45,958 nucleotides of DNA, taken from contig CAINDO010000657.1 in NCBI GenBank assembly GCA_903847385.1, positions 1 to 45,958 of the forward strand. Direction: 5' to 3'. The position numbers and the translations under genes were made by a program. Positions within the stretch are counted from its first letter, which is position 1, and each line of letters starts with the position of its first letter. Shown here piece by piece: positions 24,497 through 31,608 of the stretch. Under the pieces are notes generated by a model. The model saw only the letters and a list, made by a program, of their open reading frames with translations, did not search any database and was not told where the DNA came from. The stretch comes from an uncultured Myxococcales bacterium (lineage in GTDB: Bacteria; Myxococcota_A; Bradymonadia; UBA7976; UBA1532).

Positions 24497-25816
24497 GTGT
24501 CGTTCTTTCGCTCCCTCGTCTTCCTCATCAGCGCGCTCGCGGCGATCCCGGCCGCCGCACAGCGCGGCGGCGCGCGCCAGGCCGAGCAGGAGATCGAGCG
24601 CCTGCTCGACGAGTCCCGCCAGGCCTACGACAACCTCGAGCTCGACCAGGCCGACGCCGCCCTCGACCAGGCCGTCCAGCTCGGCGAGAGAAACGACGTC
24701 CGCGGCCGCGTGATGGCCGAGGTCCACGTCCAGCGGGGCATCATCGCCCACGTCCGCGACAAGGACAAAGAGCGGGCCGTCGGCGAGTTCAAACAGGCGT
24801 TGATGATCGACCGGACGGTTCAGCTCGACTCCCTGGTCAGCACGCCCAGCCTGGAGGCCCTCTTCGAGCAGGCCCGCCGCCAGGTGGGGCCCGCCGGCCG
24901 CGACGGCGGCGATGCCCGCGCCACGGACATCATCCACAAGCCCGTCAAACGCACCCGCGCGAACGACGTCCTGACGATCCAGGCCAAGGTCACGCGCGAC
25001 CTGCGCGACCAGATGTATAAAATCTTCCTGTACTTCCGCAGCCAGAAGGCGGACGCGGTCCGACGCATCGAGATGAAGGACCAGGGGGACGACACGTTCG
25101 TCGCCCGCATCGCGGCCCGGTTCGTCCGCGGTTCGCAGCTCGGCTACTACATCCTCGTCGAGGACCGGGACGGCAACCAGATCGCCCAGGTCCACGGGGC
25201 GAACGACCCGCTCCTGGTCGAGATCGAGACCATGGCCACGGGCGACACCCTGACCGGTGAAGAGGGCGGGGACGAAGACGCCAGCGAGGAGGAGGGGGGC
25301 GACGAACCGCCCTCCAAGCCCCTCAAGCGGCGCATCGTCACCCTCGGCTTCTCCGTGGGCACGGGCGCCGGCCGCATCACGGACAAGGCCGAGGCCCAGA
25401 ACCGCCCCGGCGCCAACCTGCAGCCCGGCGTGGCCATCTCGCCGTTCCACACCCTCGGCGAGCTCGACTTCTGGGTCACGCCCAAGCTGGCGCTCGGCGC
25501 CTTCGGCCGCATCCAGATCGCCGACTTCGCGCCCGCCGGTGGCATGCGCATCAAGTTCGACGTCTTCCAGTCGGGCAGCAGCCACATCATGCTGCGCGCC
25601 GGCGGCGGCTACGGGCACATCAGCCACCAGGTCCCGCTGGACGGCTACCGCGACTACACGCTCGAGGGCCCGTACTTCTACACGTTGGGCTTCAACTGGG
25701 CGCTGGACTTCGCCAAGCGCTGGTCCTTCGTGGTCGCGCCGGACTTCTTCCACCTGATCGGCCCCTCGCCGAGTCAGCACGTGGACCTGAACCTGGGCGT
25801 CCAGGTCAGCTTCTAA
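24497..25816 (+). CDS. Exported protein: helical N-domain plus C-terminal outer-membrane barrel-like domain
   Basis: GTG 24497, 11 bases after the previous stop, gives 439 residues with a signal peptide (FFRSLVFLISALAAIPAAAQ). Residues about 25-130 are TPR-like helices (QAEQEIERLLDESRQAYDNL, RAVGEFKQALMID). The middle (about 145-240) is beta-rich, with an acidic linker (EEGGDEDASEEEGGDE) before a C-terminal domain of regular alternating strands ending in VDLNLGVQVSF. A terminal Phe is the classic BAM recognition signal. The combination suggests a barrel with a periplasmic domain, working with the OmpA-like and DUF4398 lipoproteins. No function is known to me. It converges with truA (4-bp overlap). 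Confidence 0.82.
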   Translation: MSFFRSLVFLISALAAIPAAAQRGGARQAEQEIERLLDESRQAYDNLELDQADAALDQAVQLGERNDVRGRVMAEVHVQRGIIAHVRDKDKERAVGEFKQALMIDRTVQLDSLVSTPSLEALFEQARRQVGPAGRDGGDARATDIIHKPVKRTRANDVLTIQAKVTRDLRDQMYKIFLYFRSQKADAVRRIEMKDQGDDTFVARIAARFVRGSQLGYYILVEDRDGNQIAQVHGANDPLLVEIETMATGDTLTGEEGGDEDASEEEGGDEPPSKPLKRRIVTLGFSVGTGAGRITDKAEAQNRPGANLQPGVAISPFHTLGELDFWVTPKLALGAFGRIQIADFAPAGGMRIKFDVFQSGSSHIMLRAGGGYGHISHQVPLDGYRDYTLEGPYFYTLGFNWALDFAKRWSFVVAPDFFHLIGPSPSQHVDLNLGVQVSF

Positions 25817-26580
25817 TCGGCGGCCGCTGGCGGGTCGTACCAGACCCGTTCCAGGGTGAGCCCACGCCCGGGTGCCGTCGGGCCCGCCTCGCGCCGCTGG
25901 CGGCTCTCCAGGGCCTTCGCGACGCGGTCGACGCCCCAGTGGCCGCGGCCGACCTCGACCAGGGTGCCCACGATGTTGCGCACCATCTGCTTGAGGAACG
26001 CCGAGCCATCGATGGTCACGGCGAGCACGTCGCGGGTCTCCCAGTCGATCCGGATGGCGTGCAGCGTGCGCTCGGTCGTCTTCTGGCCCAGGTCGCTGGC
26101 GGCGAAGGCGACGAAGTCGTGGGTGCCGAGCAGGCAGCGCGCCCCCTGGCGCATGCGCTCCGGGTCGACGTCATGGCTCAGGCGCCAGGCGAATCGGTCC
26201 GTCAGCGGCCGCAGCGCGACGCTGCGGTACATGCGATAGGTGTACGTCTTGCCCTGGCTGGCGAAGCGCGGCTGGAAGTCGAGCGCGGCCTCCCAGGCCT
26301 GCGTCAGCGCCACGTCTCCGGGGAGGCGGGCGTTGAGCGCCTTGACCAGCCCGCGGGGCGCGATGGGGTGGCTCAGCGTCACCGCCGCGAGCTGATCGCG
26401 GGCGTGCACGCCCGCGTCGGTGCGGCTGGCGCCGTCCAGCACGGCCTCGGGGTCGAAGTGCGTCCGGAGCGCGGCCTCGACGGCCCCCTGAACGGTGCGC
26501 TGGCCCGCCTGGGCCTGCCACCCGTGAAAGTCGGTCCCGTCGTACTCCAGCCGAAGACCGATGCGCCGCGGCGCGCTCAC
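25813..26580 (-). CDS. truA: tRNA pseudouridine(38-40) synthase TruA
   Basis: TruA makes pseudouridine at positions 38-40 of the tRNA anticodon stem. The 255-residue product contains the catalytic Asp55 in SRTDAGVHA, the N-terminal LEYDGTDFHGWQAQ (11-24) and FLKQMVRNIVGTL near the C-terminus, all strongly conserved. GTG 26580 overlaps the upstream barrel gene by GTGA and starts with the typical MSxPRRIGLRLEYDG. The stop overlaps the convergent gene by 4 bp. Position after the MXAN_2562-like gene suggests co-transcription but no functional link. Confidence 0.97.
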   Translation of the reverse strand: MSAPRRIGLRLEYDGTDFHGWQAQAGQRTVQGAVEAALRTHFDPEAVLDGASRTDAGVHARDQLAAVTLSHPIAPRGLVKALNARLPGDVALTQAWEAALDFQPRFASQGKTYTYRMYRSVALRPLTDRFAWRLSHDVDPERMRQGARCLLGTHDFVAFAASDLGQKTTERTLHAIRIDWETRDVLAVTIDGSAFLKQMVRNIVGTLVEVGRGHWGVDRVAKALESRQRREAGPTAPGRGLTLERVWYDPPAAAD

Positions 26581-27350
26581 ATGTCGAAGCCGAGTCCGAA
26601 GACCAGGGTGCTGTCGCCGAGCCGGATCGACTTCTTCGAGCCGAAGTCGTCCACCTGGGCGTGCATGTACTCGACGGTCAGATACGTGCTGTTCACCCCG
26701 GCGTCGCGGTCGAAGTCCGCCGCCATGGCCTCGGAGAAGAAGTCGAGCAGCAGGTGAAGGCCCACGGTGTAGTGCCAGCCCCACGTGCCGCCCGAGGCCT
26801 CCTGGTCGGGCTCGAACTTGGCGACGTCCCCGCCGGTGTCGCCCATGCGCCACATGTAGTAGTCCAGGCCGGCGCGCAGCACGGGCACCAGGGGGATGGA
26901 GTCCTCCCAGATCGTGAGGCGATAGCTGACCTGCGCCTGCAGCGGCACGATGATGAGCGAGCTCTCGTCGGAGTCGGCCTCCTCGACCGCGGCGCCCGTG
27001 GCCACGCCGCTGCCCGTCGGGCGGCAGGGCAGGCCGGCCTGCGCCTTGCCTGCCACGCGGAAGAAGCCGATGTCGCCGCCCGCGGAGAGCGTGCCGTACT
27101 TCTGCATCAGGTGCCCCTCGTAGCCGAGGAGCAGCAGGCCGTCGTCCCCGGAGCCGTAGAAGCGGGTGTAGGGGCCCTGGTCCTCGCAGCCCTTCGGGAG
27201 GCTGAACTGCGAGTCGATGTCCGGGCGGTACGGGGCGTAGCGGATCTCGAGGTTGCCGTGGCGGGCCGTGCCGAGGGTGCCCTCGGCCTGGGCGGCGCCG
27301 GCCAGGCACAGCAGGCCCGCGGCCGGGAACAGAGCGGGAATCAGGCGCAT
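26577..27350 (-). CDS. MXAN_2562-family-like outer-membrane barrel protein
   Basis: The 257-residue protein has a signal peptide (LIPALFPAAGLLCLAGAAQA). The mature protein begins with a strand-rich segment, GNLEIRYAPYRPDIDSQF, characteristic (from memory, not a search) of the myxobacterial family named after M. xanthus MXAN_2562: the phrase G-x-x-E-x-x-x-x-x-Y-x-P-x-I-D-S-x-F. Internal strands such as QVSYRLTIWEDSIPLVPVLRAGLDYYMW resemble barrel proteins, and the C-terminus is DSTLVFGLGFDM. It overlaps the upstream gene by 10 bp and truA by 4 bp. No role is known. Confidence 0.8.
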   Translation of the reverse strand: MRLIPALFPAAGLLCLAGAAQAEGTLGTARHGNLEIRYAPYRPDIDSQFSLPKGCEDQGPYTRFYGSGDDGLLLLGYEGHLMQKYGTLSAGGDIGFFRVAGKAQAGLPCRPTGSGVATGAAVEEADSDESSLIIVPLQAQVSYRLTIWEDSIPLVPVLRAGLDYYMWRMGDTGGDVAKFEPDQEASGGTWGWHYTVGLHLLLDFFSEAMAADFDRDAGVNSTYLTVEYMHAQVDDFGSKKSIRLGDSTLVFGLGFDM

Positions 27351-28438
27351 GAGGACTTGCTCCGGCGGCGAACGAAGGCGGCGGTGAGCGCGACGAGGAG
27401 GCCGCCGATGAGCCCCCCGAAGCCGCGACCGGGCACGGAGTGGCAGCCACCGGTCTCCGGCCCGTGCATCTGGCGGTAGTACTGCGCGACGTCCAGGAAG
27501 TCGCGGACCGAGCCGGAGCCGATCGACACGGCGCCGCCCAGGTTGCCCGCGTCGTCGATGGCGGCGGCGGTGAACGCGTAGGCGCTCTCGATCACGAGGC
27601 CGTCGGCCGTGCCGATGCTGACGCTCTGGGCGCCGCTCGAGGTCTTGCAACCGGATGGGCCGGAACCGCCCGACCAGCACACCTGGTACTTGGCGATCTC
27701 GTTGCCCTGGTCCGACGGGAACTCGATCTGGACCGCCTGGTCATTGGCCAGGATCTGGTAGGTCTCGGCGGGTGTGGTCGGCGGCGAGAGGTCGATCTCC
27801 AGCGTGACCGGGCGGGTGGAGACGTAGGGCTCGTCGACGGTGGTCGTCGCGTCGCCGGTGCCGCCGTCCTCGACGCCGCCGTCCGTCGACGCCTTCGCGC
27901 CCGGGTGCGTCCAGCCCTTGCCGTGTTTCGTGGGGTCCGGCGCCACCATCAGGTAGTACTGGTAGTTGCGCTGCTCGCCGTTCGTGCAGGCGTCCACGCC
28001 GTTGTTGGGCAACAGCGTGCGCAGCGCGACCTCTTTCAGGTTCACCTCGGCGGTCTTGTCGTAGTCCGACGTCCCGCCGATCCAGGTGCAGCCATTGACG
28101 GCGGTGCCCGGCGTGTTGAAAGCGGCCTCGAGGTCGGACAGCGAGCAGTCCTGCTCCGACCCCTGGACGACGAACAGGAACTTGCGTGTGTCCTGATTCG
28201 GATCCTGGTCGGCGATGATGGCCGACAGCGTGATCTTCTTCGACAGGGCGTCGACGCAGGCGTCGATGCCGATCGGATCCAGGTCGTCGTAGCTGCCGTC
28301 GACGGGATCCAGCTCGAGCGTGATGTTGTCTCCGACCTCGGCGCGGGCGGCGCCGGCGGACAGGAGCAGGGCCAGCGTGGCCGCGGCTCGGGTGAGCCGG
28401 GAGCGCTGGACCGGGGAGGGACTGAACTTGGACGTCAT
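27341..28438 (-). CDS. MXAN_2561-family-like surface-anchored protein with MYXO-CTERM-like tail
   Basis: The 365-residue product starts at ATG 28438, chosen because it begins a signal peptide (RAAATLALLLSAGAARA). The body has paired cysteines and fibronectin-III-like strands in the second half (PPTTPAETYQILAND, YQVCWSG, ESAYAFTAAAIDDAGN). The tail GGCHSVPGRGFGG, a hydrophobic helix and RRRSK form a C-terminal anchor like the one in the matrixin-like protein. In M. xanthus the corresponding family (MXAN_2561) lies next to MXAN_2562, as here; I rely on memory for that. A surface protein exported with its barrel partner is a reasonable inference. Confidence 0.82.
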   Translation of the reverse strand: MTSKFSPSPVQRSRLTRAAATLALLLSAGAARAEVGDNITLELDPVDGSYDDLDPIGIDACVDALSKKITLSAIIADQDPNQDTRKFLFVVQGSEQDCSLSDLEAAFNTPGTAVNGCTWIGGTSDYDKTAEVNLKEVALRTLLPNNGVDACTNGEQRNYQYYLMVAPDPTKHGKGWTHPGAKASTDGGVEDGGTGDATTTVDEPYVSTRPVTLEIDLSPPTTPAETYQILANDQAVQIEFPSDQGNEIAKYQVCWSGGSGPSGCKTSSGAQSVSIGTADGLVIESAYAFTAAAIDDAGNLGGAVSIGSGSVRDFLDVAQYYRQMHGPETGGCHSVPGRGFGGLIGGLLVALTAAFVRRRSKSSCA

Positions 28439-28496
28439 CGCGTGGGCTCGCTGATGCGGAAATCGGGAGTCGTTTAACAAGAACCGTACCATGCCG

Positions 28497-28521
28497 CCAA
28501 AAGCTGCCCGCGGGAAGCGGG
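28497..28521 (-). terminator. Possible intrinsic terminator of asd
   Basis: On the minus strand, CCCGC and GCGGG arms (28521-28507, five-base loop) are followed by CAGCTTTTGG. It lies about 54 bases after the asd stop. The stem is short and the U-run brief. Confidence 0.4.
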
Positions 28522-28574
28522 AAGGGGCGAGTCTGCCAACGTGTCAGGCGGTGCGGCGCCGGCGCGACAATTTG

Positions 28575-29600
28575 TCAGTGCTGCGTGCCGAGGCGACCGC
28601 GGGCGACGAGGGCCTGGGCGATCTGCACGGCGTTGGTCGCCGCGCCCTTGCGCAGGTTGTCGGCCACGACCCACATCGCGAGGCCGTTCTCCAGGCCGTC
28701 GTCGCGGCGGATGCGCCCGACGTGCACCGGGTCGTTGCCGGCCGCGTCCACGGCGGTCGGGTACTTGGCGGGATCGCTGTGGCAGACGATGCCCGGCGCG
28801 CCCTCCAGCGCCGCGCGGGCGGCCTCGACGGAGATGGGTCGGTCGAACTCGGCATGGATGGCCACGGCGTGACCGACGAAGACCGGGACGCGGACGCAGG
28901 TGACCGACACGCGCAGCCCGGGCAGGCCCAGGATCTTGCGAGACTCGTCGACCATCTTGCGCTCTTCCTTGGTCGAGCCGTCGTCCAGGAACTTGTCGAT
29001 CTGGGGGATGCAATCGAAGGCCAGGCGGCGCGGGAACTTCTCGACGGGCGGGTCGCGGAAGTTCAGGAGCGCCACCGTCTGGTCCTTGAGCTCCTCCATG
29101 GCCCGCTGACCGGCCCCGGCGGCGGACTGGTAGGTGCTGTAGAAGACCCGCCGCAGGCCCGCGAGCGCGTGCAGCGGCTGGAGCGCCACGACGCACTGGA
29201 TGGTCGAGCAGTTGGGGTTGGCGATGATGCCGTGGTGCTGGTCGATGGCCTCGGGGTTCACCTCGGGCACGACGAGGGGCACGTCCGGCTTCATGCGGAA
29301 GAAGCTCGTGTTGTCCACCACGACGGCCCCGGCCTTGACGGCCAGCGGGGCGAAGCGTTCGCTGGTGGCGGCGCCCGCGGAGAAGAGCGCGAGATCGACG
29401 CCGGCGAAGCTGTTCTCCGTGAGCTCCTCGACCTTGATCGACTCGCCGTCGAAGCTGACGTCGCTCCCGGCGGACCGATGGGAGGCGAGGGCGACGAGGC
29501 GGCCGACGGGGAACCGCTGCTCGGCCAGCACGTTGAGCATCTCGGTGCCCACGGCGCCGGTGGCGCCGACGACGGCGACGGTGAAGGTCTGGGCGGCCAT
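28575..29600 (-). CDS. asd: Aspartate-semialdehyde dehydrogenase
   Basis: Asd reduces aspartyl-phosphate to aspartate semialdehyde, feeding lysine/diaminopimelate, threonine and methionine synthesis. The 341-residue product has the NADP-binding loop VAVVGATGAVGTEML (8-22), the nucleophile Cys131 in ANPNCSTIQ, the substrate loop TYQSAAGAGQRAMEEL and the late VSVTCVRVPVFVGHAV, all as in the family. ATG 29600 has GGAGAA 5 bases upstream. It is not next to other amino-acid genes; dap and lysC must lie elsewhere. Confidence 0.97.
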   Translation of the reverse strand: MAAQTFTVAVVGATGAVGTEMLNVLAEQRFPVGRLVALASHRSAGSDVSFDGESIKVEELTENSFAGVDLALFSAGAATSERFAPLAVKAGAVVVDNTSFFRMKPDVPLVVPEVNPEAIDQHHGIIANPNCSTIQCVVALQPLHALAGLRRVFYSTYQSAAGAGQRAMEELKDQTVALLNFRDPPVEKFPRRLAFDCIPQIDKFLDDGSTKEERKMVDESRKILGLPGLRVSVTCVRVPVFVGHAVAIHAEFDRPISVEAARAALEGAPGIVCHSDPAKYPTAVDAAGNDPVHVGRIRRDDGLENGLAMWVVADNLRKGAATNAVQIAQALVARGRLGTQH

Positions 29601-29826
29601 GGCTTTCTCCTGAACGATGAGCGATGCGTCGGGACGGGCGGGAGGGTGAAAAAAACTGCCCTCGCGGCGTTCCCCCGGCGATTCGGTACGGTGAGACCCA
29701 GGATGACGACGAATCGTGTCGAGACGAAACGCGACGACACGAAAGGCAGACATCAGGCTCGGCGAGGCGCGTACACCAAAGGAAGGGCCAGCGTCAATCG
29801 GCGCCGCGCCCCGCACCGCAAACACG

Positions 29827-29855
29827 TTGACAAGGCGAGGGGCCACCACTAGGTT
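29827..29855 (+). promoter_or_regulatory. Promoter of the Cys-rich lipoprotein gene
   Basis: A perfect TTGACA (29827-29832) and TAGGTT (29850-29855) are 17 bases apart. The predicted start near 29862 leaves an approximately 85-base leader with two hairpins before the GGAGG at 29935-29939. Confidence 0.65.
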
Positions 29856-29909
29856 GCCCGAGTTTTTTTCGAGACCCTCCGGATTTTCCGGACGGGATCG
29901 ACACAGCGC

Positions 29910-29930
29910 GGCGCCCCGGGGAGTGGCGCC
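29910..29930 (+). promoter_or_regulatory. Leader hairpin just before the Shine-Dalgarno
   Basis: GGCGCC (29910-29915) and GGCGCC (29925-29930) can pair around a 9-base loop, extended by partly complementary flanks (AGCG / CGCT). The hairpin ends 4 bases before GGAGG of the lipoprotein gene and so could influence translation. Confidence 0.35.
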
Positions 29931-29946
29931 GCTCGGAGGACTTCTG

Positions 29947-31491
29947 ATGGTTGAGCGTTCCAAGAGCCTGTTGTTGATGCTGGCCGCCACGGCCGCGCTG
30001 ACCACCACTGCCTGCCAGAAGGACGACAGCAGCAGCGGTGGCGCGGACGCCGGTACGGGCGGTGAGGCCCAGGGTGGCACCCCCGGCACCGGCGGTGACC
30101 CGGGCACGGGTGGCAACCCCACCGGCGGCACCCCGACCAACGGCGGCGAAGAGCCCCCGGTCGGCGGCAGCAACGACGGCGGCACGCCCGTGGCCGGCGG
30201 CGCCGGCGGCGAGGGCGGCAGTGGCCCCGTCGGCGGCGAAGGCGGCAGCGGCGGTGGCGGCACGCTGCCCATCGGCTCGGCCTGTGATCCGGTCGACGAT
30301 CAGTGCGTCTCCGGCGCCCTCTGTGGCGACCTCGGCTTCGGCAAGGGCCCCGTCTGCTTCGCCACCTGTGACACCGTCGCCGAGCCCACGGGCTGCGCGG
30401 CGGACGAGCACTGCGGCGCGATCGAGGAGTGTGCGCAGGACGCCGAGACCTGCGCCGGCATCTGCATCCCCACCGAGGGCTGCTCGCCCTGCAACGCCGC
30501 CGAGACGTGCGGTGGCCCGGCCTCCTGCTTCGTGGGCAGCCTCGCCCCGGCGTCGCTGTGCCTCACGGCCGGCACGATCGACGTCGGCGGCGACTGCCTC
30601 GGGCAGGGCGTCGACCCGTCGCTCCCCGAGGCCAACTGCATGGAGGGCCTGACCTGCTTCAACGGCGTCTGCCGCGCCCCCTGCGGCGGCGCGATGTGCG
30701 GCGCCGGCGACCTCACCTGCGGCGAGGGCGAGATCTGCGCCGATTTCTCCGCGAAGCTCAATGGCACGGAGTTCAACTTCTGCACCCCGTCCTGCAGCAC
30801 CTCGCAGCAGACGGGCTGCGCCGACGGCGAGCTCTGCTTCCCCGGCGACGACGCGACGATCAACGGCAAGCTCGCCATGATCAACGTCTGCGGCGAGGGC
30901 ACGGACGGTGAGAAGGTCGACCGCGAGGCGTGCACCCCGGACGACGCGACCTACTTCGGTGACTGCACCGCGGGTCACCTCTGCCAGGACGTCCTCGGCG
31001 ATCGCCCGGCCATCTGCAATGGCTTCTGCGACCTCAACGACACCTCCGCCTGCCAGGGCGCGTCCTCCTGCCTCTTCGGCCTGTTCCAGTCCGAGGGCCT
31101 CGGCCTCTGCATCGGCGAGTGCGATCCCTTCGCCGAGATGACCACCTGCGCCGATGGCAAGAAGTGCGAGCCGTTCCCGTTCTACGGCATCGTCAACGGC
31201 CACGAGCAGATGGTCGCCCGCTGCGAGGACGCCCTCCCGGATCCCGTCGCCGCCACGGGTGAGGATTGCGTCCAGGACGACATGACCGGCGTCTCGAACT
31301 GCGCCCCCGGCAACGTCTGCGTGCAGACCGGCGCCGCCAACGAGCCCCCGATCTGCCTCCCCCTCTGCAGCGTCGCCCCCGAGTCGCCCTACACCTGCCC
31401 GGCCGGCTTCACCTGCCAGACCGGCACGTTCACGGGCCGCCTGAACAGCGACCGCGACAGCGCCGAGACCGGCATCTGCCTCCCGATGTGA
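29947..31491 (+). CDS. Large Cys-rich lipoprotein with Gly/Thr linker (paralogue of the next gene)
   Basis: The 514-residue product starts at ATG 29947 with a GGAGG 8 bases upstream. A lipoprotein signal ends in TTAC (Cys23). Residues about 25-105 are a Gly/Thr/Pro/Asp-rich low-complexity linker (GTGGDPGTGG and similar). The remainder is very Cys-rich with repeats such as CxxxGxxCxxxDxC, comparable to the Myxococcales-type Cys-rich repeats. The architecture of lipid anchor, flexible linker and disulfide-rich ectodomain suggests a surface-displayed protein; the ligand is unknown. The downstream gene at 31609 has the same architecture and is probably a paralogue. Confidence 0.85.
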   Translation: MVERSKSLLLMLAATAALTTTACQKDDSSSGGADAGTGGEAQGGTPGTGGDPGTGGNPTGGTPTNGGEEPPVGGSNDGGTPVAGGAGGEGGSGPVGGEGGSGGGGTLPIGSACDPVDDQCVSGALCGDLGFGKGPVCFATCDTVAEPTGCAADEHCGAIEECAQDAETCAGICIPTEGCSPCNAAETCGGPASCFVGSLAPASLCLTAGTIDVGGDCLGQGVDPSLPEANCMEGLTCFNGVCRAPCGGAMCGAGDLTCGEGEICADFSAKLNGTEFNFCTPSCSTSQQTGCADGELCFPGDDATINGKLAMINVCGEGTDGEKVDREACTPDDATYFGDCTAGHLCQDVLGDRPAICNGFCDLNDTSACQGASSCLFGLFQSEGLGLCIGECDPFAEMTTCADGKKCEPFPFYGIVNGHEQMVARCEDALPDPVAATGEDCVQDDMTGVSNCAPGNVCVQTGAANEPPICLPLCSVAPESPYTCPAGFTCQTGTFTGRLNSDRDSAETGICLPM

Positions 31492-31496
31492 TGAAA

Positions 31497-31520
31497 CCCG
31501 CCCTCGGGCGGCGCTTTTGT
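31497..31520 (+). terminator. Intrinsic terminator after the first Cys-rich lipoprotein gene
   Basis: CCGCC / GGCGG arms close on a CTCG tetraloop (stem about 31498-31511) and are followed by GCTTTTGTT. It lies 6 bases after the stop. Confidence 0.6.
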
Positions 31521-31548
31521 TGCATTCCGGTGTCCTGAACTTCGAAAG

Positions 31549-31580
31549 GGCGGCGTCTTCTCGCGAGGCGCCGCCGTTTT
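31549..31580 (+). terminator. Second hairpin with T-run upstream of the next gene (terminator or attenuator)
   Basis: GGCGGCG (31549-31555) pairs with CGCCGCC (31569-31575), with the self-complementary CTCGCGAG in the loop, and is followed by GTTTTC. It is only about 29 bases before ATG 31609. No promoter is visible between it and the preceding terminator, so read-through or attenuation is likely. Confidence 0.45.
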
Positions 31581-31608
31581 CATTTCTGCCCTTCGGGGAG
31601 GAGTCGAC

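Larger units (their letters stand above)
29601..29946. other. 346-bp intergenic region between asd and the first Cys-rich lipoprotein
   Basis: The asd side has no promoter I can identify beyond its GGAGAA Shine-Dalgarno. The other end holds the promoter at 29827-29855 and a structured leader (29862-29946) with a TCCGGA self-complementary hairpin near 29878-29893 and the hairpin at 29910-29930. No convincing ORF, tRNA or mobile element is seen; the reading frames are short and lack codon bias. Confidence 0.6.
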
